Made by a program: the position numbers and the translations under genes. A model generated the notes under the pieces. The model saw only the letters and a program-made list of their open reading frames with translations. It searched no databases and was not told the DNA's origin. From Castor canadensis (taxonomy: Eukaryota; Chordata; Mammalia; Rodentia; Castoridae): a stretch of 64,000 nt of DNA. The stretch lies in NCBI RefSeq assembly GCF_047511655.1, contig NC_133386.1, positions 131,939,866-132,003,865 on the forward strand, written 5' to 3'. Shown here in pieces: positions 10,656 through 22,779 of the stretch (position 1 is the first letter of the stretch; each line of letters starts with the position of its first letter).

Positions 10656-11715
10656 CTGTATTTAGATATGAACTTTTTCCTATGTAGTCTAATGACCATT
10701 TTGTATCTGAGGACTTAAATCTCTTTTAAGTTCTGAGAAATCTTCAGTTTTTTTTTAATTACTATTTCTTCATGTACCTCTTACCATATATTTATTTCTG
10801 TTCTTCTTGAACTTCTCATAGATGAACGCTAACACTTAAAAGGCAGTCTTCCATATGTGCTTTCTCAGTGTTAAGTACCAGGGGTAAGGCACTTAGCCTC
10901 TTCCTGTTTTGTAGCTGTCATTTCCTTGTATTCTGCCCCTTGGCGAACCTCAAGATTCTTTACTGAGGAACACTCCAGATCTGTCATCCTTGTAACTGTG
11001 TAGCCCATGGGATTAGGAGGGAGTATTCTAAGTAAACTAGGCTGTTGACATTTCTTGTTATCAGCAGCATCTTCAGGGATGCCCATCACGGACTCTGCTA
11101 TCTCCGTCAGTGGCACTGTTGCTTCTTACCACAGAGCAGTAATGGGGTAGGTTGTGATATAAATATCATAGAGGTTTGGAGCGAGTAAAGGACACAACTG
11201 GAGAGTTCTTCCTCAGTCTAACCCTGAGTGTAGGTACTAAATTCATAGATTATGCTCTGTGCATTCATTTCTCTTCCATATTAACACTGTGATGCCTTCC
11301 TTCCCAGAGATTTCTCATCACTTTTGTGTTAGGTTCTGTGATTCAGCAACCTTCTTGTATGGCATCTCCAGTGTTAGATCAGGAAGGGGATGGTAGTGCC
11401 CTCTTGAGTTTGACTCCAGGTGTACTTTCATGCTTTTATTATCCAGTAAACACTTGTAGCCCAAAGTTAGGATGATTTAGGTAGAGAGTAAAGTTAAATG
11501 ATACGTTCTTTCCTTTCTAGCACTTTTTGGAGTCATTAGCAAACTAGATTGTTTTGGCTTTCTCTCATCTTTCTATTGAAAGATTGTATTCCATATAAAG
11601 AATTTATGCTCTCAAACGAGTAAAATTTACCTCAAAATAGGCTTTTAGTGAGTCTAAGATGATACACTGGAGGTCAATTTTCTTAAATTTTTTTTTCTTT
11701 TTTCTTGTTATTTAG

Positions 11716-11752
11716 AGTGAAGATGAAATCAGGACACTGAAACAGAAAAAAA
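11716..11752 (+). CDS. THAP12: THAP12 exon 4 (37-nt small exon)
   Basis: Between acceptor TTTCTTGTTATTTAG and donor GTAAGTGA. It encodes SEDEIRTLKQKK (residues 107-118) plus one base that joins exon 5 to make isoleucine 119. It is acidic/basic linker sequence between the THAP domain and the transposase-derived body. The 37-nt length restores the frame exactly with exon 5, which supports both boundaries. Confidence 0.9.
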
Positions 11753-13214
11753 GTAAGTGATAGCATTAATGACTCATCTTCTGAATGCCTTTTAAAAAGG
11801 CCTTGACCTGGTAAAGACAAATAAATATGTTTTATATACAAAACCTATCTTGAGAATGGGTGAAAGAGTGGTTGGCTTTGTCTTGTGGCCTGGAATTATC
11901 TGAGACTAAAGTCTTCTGCGTGCTTCTTTGCCAACACTTTGCCATGTGCAGACAGCTCAGAGGTGATTCCTTCTCCCCTTAGGTACTCTCAGTGTGGTAG
12001 GGGTGATAGGCCACAGTCAGAATGTTATAGGACGGGGAAGGAAGACAACAGTAAGTGTAGGCACTGTACTTATGTCCACCCAACCTGTGGTGCAGAATTA
12101 GTTCTTGGTAAATGTTTAAGAAATAAATGCTGTGGGGGCAACTGCTATATTGATATAGTGATCACAATAGTCTTTTTGCAGATTCTGATGCTGTGTCTCC
12201 TCCTTTAGCTTTTCTTCTTGCTATTATTATTATTATTAACATAGTCATTGATCAATGTCAAGTCATTGACCTAAGTGTTTTACTTAACAATAGTTCATTT
12301 AATTTTCACAGTAGCTCTGTAAGAAAGAAAGGAGGAAGGAAGATATTCTATGCCAAAGCAGAGTGGCACAAAACAGTGTGCTAGATTTGGGGAACTACTC
12401 ATATTGGTGTTGAAGTTTCTGTTGACCTGTGATGCTTAGAAAACAAACCAGAGGGGACCTTAGAGGCCAGAACTTAAAGGGTTTGGGGCTGCTGGTAGTT
12501 GGAACCATTGAGAGGTTTGTAAGAAGTCAATAATACGGACCTGATTTCCATGTTACATAGAGCACTTGTCTGAGTAGAGAAGGTAACAGGGTAGGCAAGG
12601 AGGCCAGAACTCTGGGAACTTGTATATGGACAACTTATATATGGAAAGATGTCCAAAAGGAAGGAAGCTAGCTTTTCATTTTATATTCTTTGCTTTTTAA
12701 TGAGTATCTTTATGAAAAAATAGAAGCCATAGAATTAGTACGTATTGATTGAAAGTGGAAAAGTAATGGAGGATAGAGGGAAGATAGGAAGGAGGTGGGG
12801 ATGGGGAGAAATGTGTCAGGCAAGCATCTAGGATAACCTCTTGCTTTCTGGCTTGGGAAAACCTACTTAGTGAAGAACACCACTCTGTAGTGTGTGATGA
12901 ATAGAGTTACCATCTGAGCTGAGGAGGAGTGAGAGAAGGGTGCTCCCTGCCCCTGCTAAACCCTGGTAAAGTTCTGATGGCCTGAGATGCCTGGAAGCAT
13001 GGCTAACACAGGCTCCAGCCAGGCTAGACTTCACTTTGTACTTGCTTCTCTTTCCTGCCTGACTGCTTTTTCTGGAGCACTTCCTGCCAGCTCACATGCT
13101 CTCCATGTTCATGTCTTCCTTATCCATTTCACTATAAAATTCAACTTCTCTTACCAATTTTTTATTAACTGTTCCTCCCAAGATACTATGCAGTTTTGGG
13201 TGGTCCTCTCATAG

Positions 13215-13380
13215 TCATAAATTGTGAGAACTAGGTTCTAACCACAGTTCTTCAGATTTGAATTCTCGCTAGGGCCACCACTGATCTGTATATGACTGTG
13301 GGCAGCACACGTAACTTGCAGGACCTCACTTTTTCCATCCAAATGTGAAGAGATTAGGCTAAGATTCTAATATTCTAATG
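13215..13380 (+). mobile_element. MIR-like ancient SINE
   Basis: GTGAGAACTAGGTTCTAACC, GATTTGAATTCTCGCTAGGG and ATGACTGTGGGCAGCACACG keep the MIR core order, heavily diverged. Confidence 0.5.
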
Positions 13381-13474
13381 TTAGTCTGAAATTACTTGAA
13401 TCTGTATTATATTGGATTTTGTATAGCTGTCTCATCCCCATATAAAGTGTGGCTTAATAGTTTGATAGAAAGAA

Positions 13475-13670
13475 TGTCCACATGGACCTTGGAATTAGAC
13501 AAGCTTGGATTTGAATTTCACTCCTATCCTTCTGACTTCTTCTGTGACGTTGGGCAAGTTATTTACTGTCCTCATTTGTCAAGTGGACTTGATGCCATCT
13601 GCCTGAAGAAAGTAATATGATGCATATGAAAGGGTAAACACTGTGCCTCAGTAAATGCTGGTTCTCTTCA
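13475..13670 (+). mobile_element. MIR-like ancient SINE
   Basis: GGAATTAGACAAGCTTGGAT, TGACGTTGGGCAAGTTATTT, CTGTCCTCATTTGTCAAGTG and AAACACTGTGCCTCAGTAAA follow the MIR consensus almost end to end. Confidence 0.7.
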
Positions 13671-14008
13671 CCTTCCCTTTTCTGAGAACATGGATTGTCT
13701 GCAGTATTTTGAATAATATGTGATGTGCCTTGTTGAGTTTATAAAAAATCGTTCCTACTTCATACAGCATTTATGTATAGAACTAAAATCTGTTTACAGT
13801 GTTTGCCTCTCACAGTCTTAAAGTAAGATTGTGTCTTACTTCAATTTCTCTGTCCAGTAGCTAGAGAGTAGATGGTCCAGTAGATGTCCTGTGAATGCTG
13901 AATGAATGATTTTGTGAATTTTAAATATTTAGCCAATGAAATGTGATTTTTGTTTTATTTTTGTATAGCTCCTCATGAGCCTGTTTTTCAAATTAACTTG
14001 TTTTCCAG

Positions 14009-15939
14009 TTGACGAAACTTCTGAACAGGAACAAAAACATAAAGAAACAAACAACAGCAGTACTCAGAACCCCAGTGCAGAAGGGGCTGACCAGCAGGAT
14101 GAAGACATTTTGCCTTTAACCCTTGAAGAGAAAGAAAACAAAGAATACCTAAAGTCTTTATTTGAAATTTTGATTCTTATGGGAAAACAAAACATACCTC
14201 TGGATGGGCATGAGGCTGATGAAATCCCAGAAGGTCTCTTTACTCCTGATAACTTTCAGGCACTGTTGGAATGCCGGATAAATTCTGGTGAAGAAGTCCT
14301 GAGAAAGCGCTTTGAGACTACAGCAGTTAACACATTGTTCTGTTCTAAAACACAGCAGAAACAGATGCTAGAGATCTGTGAGAGCTGCATTCGGGAAGAA
14401 ACCCTCAGGGAAGTGAGAGACTCACACTTCTTTTCCATTATCACCGATGATGTAGTGGACATAGCAGGGGAAGAGCATCTACCCGTGTTGGTGAGGTTTG
14501 TTGATGAATCTCATAACCTGAGAGAGGAATTTGTGGGCTTCCTGCCTTATGAAGCTGATGCAGAAATTTTGGCTGTGAAATTTCACACTACCATAACTGA
14601 GAAGTGGGGACTAAATATGGAGTATTGTCGTGGCCAGGCTTACATTGTTTCCAGTGGATTTTCTTCCAAAATGAAAGTTGTTGCTTCTAGACTTTTAGAG
14701 AAATATCCCCAAGCTATCTACACACTCTGCTCTTCCTGTGCCTTAAACATGTGGTTGGCCAAATCAGTCCCTGTGGTGGGGGTGTCCGTTGCATTAGGAA
14801 CAATGGAGGAAGTTTGTTCTTTTTTCCTTCGGTCACCGCAACTGCTTTTAGAACTTGACAATGTCATTTCTGTTCTTTTTCAGAATAGTGAAGAGCGGGG
14901 TAAAGAGCTGAAGGAAATTTGCCATTCTCAGTGGACAGGCAGGCATGATGCTTTTGAAATTTTAGTGGACCTCCTGCAAGCACTTGTATTATGCTTAGAT
15001 AGTATAAACAGTGACACAAATATTAGATGGAATAACTGTATAGCTGGCCGAGCATTTATACTCTGCAGTGCAGTGACAGATTTTGATTTTATTGTTACCA
15101 TTGTTGTTCTTAAAAATGTCTTATCTTTTACAAGAGCCTTTGGGAAAAATCTCCAGGGACAAACTTCTGATGTCTTCTTTGCCGCCAGTAGCTTGACTGC
15201 AGTGCTACATTCTCTCAATGAAGTGATGGAAAATATTGAAGTTTATCATGAGTTTTGGTTTGAGGAAGCCACAAATTTGGCAAATAAACTTGATATTCAG
15301 ATGAAACTTCCTGGGAAATTCCGTAGGGCCCAGCAAGGTAACTTGGACTCTCAGCTAAGCTCTGAGAGTTACTATAAAGAAACTCTAAGTGTTCCAACAG
15401 TGGAGCATATTATTCAGGAACTTAAAGATATATTCTCAGAACAGCACCTCAAAGCTCTTAAATGCTTATCTCTAGTACCTTCAGTCATGGGACAGCTCAA
15501 ATTCAACACATCAGAGGAACACCATGCTGACATGTACAGAAGTGATTTACCCAATCCTGACACGCTCTCAGCTGAGCTTCATTGTTGGAGAATCAAGTGG
15601 AAACACAGAGGGAAAGATATAGAACTTCCATCTACCATTTATGAAGCCCTCCATCTGCCTGACATCAAGTTTTTCCCTAATGTATATGCCTTGCTAAAAG
15701 TACTGTGTATTCTTCCTGTGATGAAGGTTGAGAATGAGCGCTATGAAAATGGACGAAAGCGTCTCAAAGCATACTTGAGGAACACTTTGACAGACCAAAG
15801 GTCAAGTAATTTGGCTTTGCTTAACATAAATTTTGATATAAAACATGATCTGGATTTAATGGTGGACACATATATCAAACTCTATACAACTAAGTCAGAG
15901 CTTCCTACAGATAATTCAGAAACCATTGAAAATACCTAA
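14009..15939 (+). CDS. THAP12: THAP12 exon 5: hAT-transposase-derived body of THAP domain protein 12
   Basis: Encodes residues 119-761 and the TAA stop. In the literature THAP12 (P52rIPK) binds P58IPK and so relieves inhibition of the kinase PKR. Residues ~119-145 form an acidic, low-complexity linker (DETSEQEQKHKE, QQDEDILPLT). The centre resembles a hAT-transposase RNase H-like fold (DUF4371 type): FSIITDDVVD at ~260-269, CRGQAY at 325-330, SQWTGR, then LQGQTSDVFFAA. A hAT C-terminal dimerisation region spans ~665-735 (CILPVMKVENERYENGR ... AYLRNTL), with E695-R696. Compared with active hAT enzymes, the YDGA aspartate after CRGQ is replaced by IVSS, and the HCxAHxLNL motif reads LCSSCALNM, so catalysis is probably lost. 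The frame is fully open for 643 codons with no lesions. Together the exons give the human length of 761 aa, assuming the usual 30-residue exon 1. Confidence 0.97.
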
Positions 15940-16385
15940 GAGACTTTTTTAATGGGCTTTGTCTTCTATGGAAAAAAAGCTATAAGATGTTGTGGGCCAC
16001 TTAATCACTGAATATCTTTGCCTTTAGGCCTCCAGTTGAACATATTAACCATTGATGATCTGCTTATTTAAATGGTCCGTGTTTGAACACTCATGCTTTG
16101 AATACCTGTCTCTTCTTCCAAAAAATGGCATTGGAAATGCCATACTTCACCTCTGAATTATCTCTACTAGTGGCACTCTGGAATTGTTTTAGTTAAGTCA
16201 TTTTAGATACAACATGTATTATCACTGTGGAAACAGTTACCAGGTACTGAGTTACCAGTTTCTTGAAAAAATGAATTTTGAGGAGATAAGGAAGAAAGGA
16301 ATACATTTTATATAATGTTATAATGAAGCCCACTATTGACTTTTGACTAGTAGAAGTTCTAAGTGTAGTTTAAAAATCTGTTATA

Positions 16386-16560
16386 ATGACTGTGGGGAGA
16401 CAGAGGCAGGAGGATCTCAAGTTCAAGCCCAGTCTGGGCTACATAGCAAGACCCTGTCTCAAAAAAACCAAGGACTGGGATGGTAGCTCAGTGGTAGAGT
16501 GCTTGCCTGGTATGCACAAGGCTCTAGATTCCATCCCAGCAATGAAAAAAAAAGATAAAA
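16386..16560 (+). mobile_element. SINE dimer (5'-truncated B1-like + ID-like) in THAP12 3'UTR
   Basis: GGGGAGACAGAGGCAGGAGG ... CATAGCAAGACCCTGTCTC, then GGACTGGGATGGTAGCTCAG ... CTAGATTCCATCCCAGCAAT and an A-rich tail. It lies in the sense direction inside the UTR, so it would be part of the mRNA. The 72-codon ORF across it is an artefact. Confidence 0.8.
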
Positions 16561-16994
16561 TCTGTAATGAACAGTTAAGGGAATTACCAGAGAGTGAATT
16601 GTGAGCTCACCAAACAAAGATTCAGTGTAGACTTTGTCTTTGTCAAATGAACTTAAAGGAACAGTTGCAGTTCAAGTTGGAGTGGAAGGGCCTGCATTGT
16701 TGCTCTATACCTGGTTGTTGCTGTTTACATTCCTTTGTTGAGCCTACATTTCATAAGCTTTTCATCAGGTCAATGTTGGACACTTCTGCTTCAAGACAGA
16801 ATTTATGCCATCCCTACAGGCAACTGGCTTGTCTGTTCTGTCTTTTTTCCATGATTATATATACTGCCTCATCTTGACTTATTAGAAAAAAACTACAAAA
16901 ATAAATGTTTTGTGGTTTATTTAGAAATAATACAGAAAAGATTGCTGTTATTTTTGGTGAAAAAAATCAATTTTGTATAGTTTATTTCAATCTA

Positions 16995-17000
16995 AATAAA
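16995..17000 (+). promoter_or_regulatory. THAP12: Polyadenylation signal AATAAA (THAP12)
   Basis: Canonical hexamer in TCTAAATAAAATGTG, followed within 40 nt by T- and GT-rich sequence (TTATTTTTGGTGGGG). A second hexamer at 16,900-16,905 could give a slightly shorter transcript. Confidence 0.7.
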
Positions 17001-18154
17001 ATGTGAATTTTCTTTAAAGTTCAGGTACATTATTTTTGGTGGGGTCAAAACACATTCTTTTGGTAAATTCTCTTAATATATTTGGTAACACAATTTTCAT
17101 AATTCAAGATGAAGTGTTTTTTGACTTTTGATATGTTTTAATACTCAAGGTGTAGGAAAATATTTTAATTAAAAGTAAATTATTAAGTGTGCCATTTACC
17201 TGATTTGTTAATGTTATGAATCCTGACACAAATTGTCAGAGTTGGGGTTATTGTTTCTGGTTAAAATGTAAATGAATGAATTTAATTGCACAGCTGCCAT
17301 TGGATTATTTTGTTGGGATAAGTTACTTGAGCTTCAGAAAGCAGAATAGGGCGCATTTGCTGGAGTGCTGAGTATTAATGATAGTTGACAGCACATTCCC
17401 TATTGTGGGTAAGCCTACTCAGGTCACAAAGAGATCACAACTTCATATTATTGCCACAGTTCAGATGCCTCTCTCTTTAGCAGAAAGAACTGACCAAGTT
17501 CATGATGGTAATGAAGGAGACCCAGAGCTGGCCTGTCTACCTGTATCTAGTTCTTAGGACACTTGAAAGTGGCTTTGGCAGCTACCTGGGTCTGGTTCGT
17601 CAACTGTAAATCCTACCTTAAGGTTGGATCATCATTCACCTATTGCTACTTTAACATTTCCAGACTTCATGGCTTAATGAAATAATTTATCATTCCTCAA
17701 TGGTTTGTGGTTGGTTAAGTGGTGGTTCTATTGCAAATCTCATCTGGGCTTTCTGCATTTGACTGGCAGATTGGCTAGGGTCTGGGTGAAATGATTGCTG
17801 GGCCTCTTTGTGTGGTCTCTTATCTTGGGCTTATGGTATGGTGGTCCTTAGAATACCAAGGGGACAAAGACAGGAGCATCAGAGCCTGGGCTTAAGCACT
17901 CATGTCGCTTGTACTACATTCTTTTGGTCAAAGCAAGTCAGTCAGATTGAAGGGATGAGGAAATAGGTGAAGGAACTGAAAAATATGCCTGCTTTCAAGC
18001 TACCACAACTGTATCCCAAAGCGTTCATACAAGAGGCATTACTAATTAAGCTTTTAAGGTACATATTGTTTGTGCATATAAGCTATGTGTAGTTCTAATT
18101 TGTAAATCTATTGCATGTTTAAAAGCCTTAAATTTTTAAACTTTTTATAATCTA

Positions 18155-18237
18155 TTTTAAAATGGTGACAGGGATTAAACCCAAGGCCTTATGCATGCTA
18201 GGCAAATACCCTACCCCTGAACCATACCCAGCAAAAG
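18155..18237 (-). mobile_element. ID-like SINE monomer, antisense
   Basis: GGTGACAGGGATTAAACCCA ... GCATGCTAGGCAAATACCCT ... CTGAACCATACCCAGC, diverged ID type. Confidence 0.7.
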
Positions 18238-18689
18238 CCCTACTTTGTTAAAAAGACATTTTCACAAACTGATTCTTAATAGTGTGAGTTGGTGACAGTC
18301 TCACAGATGAAACAGGTTGTGTTTTTGCAAGATGGTAGTTAGAAAGTGGTAGCTGTGGTAGCTGTTGATTCCACAAATATTAATTGAATGTTTACTATAT
18401 GCCATGTTTCTTGACCAAATGCTGGCAATGCCAGTTGCATACTCAAAGAATTTACATCCTAGAGTTGCCCCACAGGACTACAATTGTAATTTTTTTTAAC
18501 TACACACACACAAGGGAAAAAAAAAACTTCATAAACCAATAGATCAGATTTATCAAAATTAAAGGAAAGGAAAAGTAATATCTTTTACTGTATCAATGAA
18601 AGCCTTGTGTAGTGTTTTGTTTTTTTTTAAATACTGTATCTAAACAGTCTGAAAAATGTAGCAGGAGGTATATGTAAGATTTAACATAT

Positions 18690-18827
18690 TGCTATGCACT
18701 GTGGCACACACCCACAATCTCAGCACTAGGGAGGCAGAGGCAGGAGGATCATGAGTTCAAGGCCAGCCTGGCTATCTAGCAGGTTCCAGGGCAGCCTCTA
18801 CATAGCAAGACCCTGCTTCAAAACAAA
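18690..18827 (+). mobile_element. B1 SINE, sense, with target-site duplication
   Basis: Starts GCTATGCACTGTGGCACACA, contains CAGCACTAGGGAGGCAGAGG and the B1 internal duplication area, ends AGACCCTGCTTCAAAACAAA. Flanked by the perfect 13-bp repeat AGATTTAACATAT at 18,677-18,689 and 18,828-18,840. Confidence 0.85.
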
Positions 18828-19184
18828 AGATTTAACATATATAATCCGAAGAATTTTTGCTTTTGACATATTTAACTCATTTTTGGAAAAAAAAATTACC
18901 CAGTTGAATCCTATTATATAGAATGTGATACCTGTAAATAAAGGAGAGTTAATCATTAAAAACTTTAAGTAATTTCTATTTAACTCTTAGAAGAACTTGG
19001 GTGGAGTAAGTAATGCTTTGAGTTGAAAGCCCTCCTCTAGAGACCAGCTCTTCTACAGTAATTTAGCTGGATCTGGTTTATTTTTGTTTCATTTTAGGGG
19101 CAGCCACTTCTTTAAGTATGTTTCGAGTGAAGTAACTTGTAAGATATACAGGAAAGTTATATTTGTGGTGTTTATTAACTTTAT

Positions 19185-19360
19185 ATGATACCATGGAGCT
19201 TACAGAGCTTCTTGATTATCTTACTTAGGTCCCCAGAAAAAGGCAGGCAGGTATTAACCTCCATTTTTCAGTAGAGAAATCAAGCTCACAGAGGTAAATT
19301 AATTGCTTTACATTACATAGCTAATGAATGCCAGAGCCAGCTACTTCAGTCCAGGCCTTC
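19185..19360 (-). mobile_element. MIR-like ancient SINE, antisense
   Basis: AACCTCCATTTTTCAGTAGA, then CACAGAGGTAAATTAATTGC, then TAGCTAATGAATGCCAGAGC match the reversed MIR core. Confidence 0.5.
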
Positions 19361-20418
19361 GATCTTAAAATTGATTATGAAAGCCACTTCATTCTTAAGG
19401 TTTGTAAAAGAAATATTTGCTTTGGGAATAAGGTGCTTTTATGTTCTTGCTTTATCCATTGCCAGCTTTCAGCACAACATTTAAAATATACTCATTATAG
19501 TTGACAGGGGTTCCTTGCAAAAAAAAGAAAAAATTGGACCGTGCAACTTCTGAGACTTTACAAACTGGGTGTAGAAATGCTGCCACCTTTGTTTGGCTGC
19601 CAAGACACTACCACAAAGGACTGTAGATCCAGGTCCATTTATTTCACAAGAGTGGGTGCAGCTGTCTTCGTGCCATAATCAAATGCTTCTCTGCAGCCAG
19701 CTTTTTGTGGCCAGAAAAAGCAAAGTAATTTTTAGCACAGATTAGCATAAAAATATCCACTAGATGAGTTTCAGGAAACAATTACTAGCTTAGAAACAAC
19801 AATGAATGTGATCTATAGGTTGGCTAAGATGGCAATAAGTTTCCAGACCTTCTTTATGCCCTTCATTTCTCACCATGAATCCTATATAAATAGAATACAC
19901 TACATGCCACTGTATTTGGCTCCATAAATTATTCGGACAGAGTGAACAATATACTTCAAAACTAAGTAGAGGTAGTAAATCTGCCCCTTTTTAATGAGTT
20001 TAAATTTACAGTAGTAGTTTAAACATCTGGAAGTTTAAAGTCTTAATTCATTCCAAATGTTCAACAAGGATATGTTGCAAAAGAGGATATTGTAATTGGG
20101 GATCAAGAAAACTGTTGACTCAATCTAAGGCCTTTCTGCTTTTCTCTATATACATTAAATCATGTAAAGCTTGAGAGGCTGACAATCAAAAAGAGAAGAG
20201 GTGAGTACAGATATGCAAGTTGGTGTGCCTCTGTGAGGAACTTTTATGAGCAGAGTTATAAAGAGTGAGGTTTAAATGTTAATTAGCACAGCTAGGATTT
20301 AGCCAGATAGTGCTGCTGTTTTCTGTGATCTATGCTTGAGGTTATAAAGAGGAGGATTTTTAAAGTTACTAAAACTGAACTTATAGGAGTCAAAACTTTA
20401 GACTTCTAAATTGTAATT

Positions 20419-20615
20419 ATTTATTTATTTTGTGGTACTGGGGCTTGAACTCAGGGCCTTCACCTTGAGCCACTCCACCAGCCCATTTTTTTGTGATAGG
20501 GTTTTTTGAGATATGGTCTTGTGAACTATTTGCCCAAACTGGCCTCGAACTGCGATCCTCCTGATCTCTGCCTGTGGAGTAGCTAGGATTACAGACGTGA
20601 GCCACCAGCACCTGG
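20419..20615 (-). mobile_element. SINE dimer, antisense, with target-site duplication
   Basis: tRNA-like unit with an internal deletion, joined to a B1-like unit (GATATGGTCTTGTGAACTAT ... GACGTGAGCCACCAGCACC). Perfect 13-bp flanks CTAAATTGTAATT at 20,406-20,418 and 20,616-20,628. Confidence 0.9.
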
Positions 20616-21396
20616 CTAAATTGTAATTTTGATTAATGCAGCTTGTAATCCAAGAATCTGGTTGGCAGCCAGCCCTAAACTAGACTAAGCATTCATTTAA
20701 TTCACACTCAATGAGTTCCCACCTGATTCTTGTTCGGTGCTGCAGAACAGGGTGTGGCGGCTGGAGGAGGGTCCTAGTCCATAGCAGTGCTCAGTATGTG
20801 TCAGGTATGTGCTGAAGGCACGCAAGTGCTTTACCTTTCCTGTCTCATTTAAACTTCTCTGCCCTATGAGAAGGTACTCTAATCCCCATTGTTCTGGTGA
20901 AAACCTAAGAATTGGGTCACATAGCTAATGAAATGTGGAACCAGGATTCCAATATCATGTAAAGTTTCATAAATCCAACATATATTGATGCTGATTTTAA
21001 ATACTGTACTGGGTGGCTATGATACTCAATCTATTTAGCATTAGGCACAAGGCTAAATGTTATAATTACAAAAGTGAATAAAATAGTCTGCCGCTGATGC
21101 AGAGGTGAATAAAATGGAGTCCAGACCCTCAGTGAGCTCAGTCATGTGGGGAGCCAGACATGCCAGTCAGGGACTGCCAAAAGCAGGACCTCAGGTAGGT
21201 AGCAGTATAATTGATTGTCCCTACCAGGGTATGTTTAAGGACGTAAGAGAACACTATAATGTTATGCTGGGACAACAGATGAACGGTAACTATTCAGAGT
21301 GAACCAGGATTTAAGATCACCTTAGACAAAACTCAGGTTATATGTAAGAAGGCCTTAGCTAACTAGAAGATATAACATCCTTGGTAAACACACTGT

Positions 21397-21640
21397 GCAG
21401 GCCAGACATGGTGATACACACCTATAATCCTAGCCACTTGGGAGGCAGAGGTAGGAGGATTTTGTGGTCTGAGGCCAGCCCAGGCAAAAGCATGAGACCC
21501 TATTTGAAAAATAAATGGCAAAAAGGCTTGGGGAGGGGGACGTGGCTCAAGTGGTAGAGCACTTCCTAGTGAGCATGAAGCCCTGGGTTCAAACCCCAGT
21601 ACCACCCCCCCACCAAAAAAAACAAAACAAAAAAACAGTA
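21397..21640 (+). mobile_element. SINE dimer (B1-like + tRNA-like), sense
   Basis: GGCCAGACATGGTGATACAC ... CTTGGGAGGCAGAGGTAGGA, then GGCTCAAGTGGTAGAGCAC ... CTGGGTTCAAACCCCAGTAC, ending in a C/A-rich tail. Four small ORFs in this stretch are SINE-derived. Confidence 0.85.
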
Positions 21641-22779
21641 AAGAACATGTGGCTCACTGCTCCCCCTTCATTACCACAACTGAGATGTCCCTTCCTCTGG
21701 AGGCTTCTTCACACCCAAAATCTGGACCAAGTGGCCCTCGTGTGTACTCCCAGGTTTCCCTGGGTTGTCCACTGGATGTAAGCCCCATGAGAACCTGGTC
21801 CTCATGTTGCTTCCAGTTTGAAGCTCAGTCTAGTAGACACTATTGAATATAGGAGGTGAAAGGGATGGGCAACAGCCTTTGCAGAAACCTATAAAAACAG
21901 CAGTAGTTTCTCTGCGTTACCTCATTAAGTTAATGACTGATGATGATAAATCAAACAGCCAAATTTACCACTGTCATCACCAGTAAAGATCCAGTTTGAA
22001 TAGTTTTGAAATCATGGAGAAATTCACATTTGCTAAGAGTAGATGGTCCTGTGAAAATGGTATGTTTTAGGGGTCTTCATGACCTCAAGTGTCTTAGTTA
22101 GTCTCTCATTTCCTTCTTAGTGAAAATGTGACTGTTGTTAGTTTGGCTTTAGATGACTATACATACAATGTCTGATTTTTCTCCCGCCCCCCCCAAAAAA
22201 ACCAGATAATAATTATGCTATTTCAGTTTCTCAAGGTATTCAACTAATATATAACACTTCATCTTCATGCCAGTATTGAACATGTTAAGCTGTAAATTCT
22301 GCATGGTAGTAGTAGATAGAGATGAAGAGCCAGAAACTGCATAGACAGGGAGGGGACAGCTTGCTCAGGATCATACCACTGTGGTGGCAGAGGCCCAGGT
22401 GACCAGAAGTGTCCTGACTCAGCCACATAGACATAACTGAGGATGGAAACCTGAAAGAATAATTTCTTGGCAGGTGAACAGCATCTGCCCTTTAAACTGT
22501 TATTAATGTCAGTGGTAATCCTGTAGTATGTCAGCTTTAGAGGAAGAGTTTTATTAAACAGGCCAGGGTCTGGGGTTAGTGCTTGGCATGCTTCTAGTTT
22601 TCGTTACTGTAAAATTTTGGTTTAAAAAATATTTTGTATTGCATATATCTTATTTAGCAAATTTCTGCTCTTGGTGTGATTATTTTTCTTTAGAGTACAT
22701 GTGATGAGATTGTTGATACACAGATCCTTTTTCCCAAGAAATGAGATGTTGAAAGCTTTCCTTATAAATGTGTCTTGTG

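Larger units (their letters stand above)
7179..11715 (+). other. THAP12: THAP12 intron 3
   Basis: 4.5-kb GT-AG intron. Much of it is an old antisense L1 (about 7970-10,560) with younger SINEs nested in it. I see nothing recognisable in 10,660-11,700; an 81-codon minus-strand frame at 10,871-11,116 is not a protein I know. Confidence 0.8.
11753..14008 (+). other. THAP12: THAP12 intron 4
   Basis: 2.3-kb GT-AG intron. MIR-like remnants lie at about 13,215-13,380 and 13,475-13,670, with a short (ATT)n near 12,222. An in-frame ATG at 13,975 extends exon 5's open frame into the intron by chance; TTTTCCAG at 14,001-14,008 is the real acceptor. Confidence 0.85.
15940..17020 (+). other. THAP12: THAP12 3'UTR
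   Basis: About 1.1 kb after the stop codon, AT-rich, containing an inserted SINE (16,386-16,560) and two AATAAA signals (16,900-16,905 and 16,995-17,000). The end near 17,020 is inferred from the second signal; no transcript evidence is available. Confidence 0.7.

Noticed and set aside
10871..11116. 81-codon minus-strand frame in THAP12 intron 3
   Set aside because: Not recognised as any protein, no processed-gene hallmarks seen; considered chance.
13975..14008. ATG at 13,975 as the start of the THAP12 large open frame
   Set aside because: These bases are intronic: the TTTTCCAG acceptor at 14,001-14,008 and the upstream exons give the conserved THAP12 reading frame.
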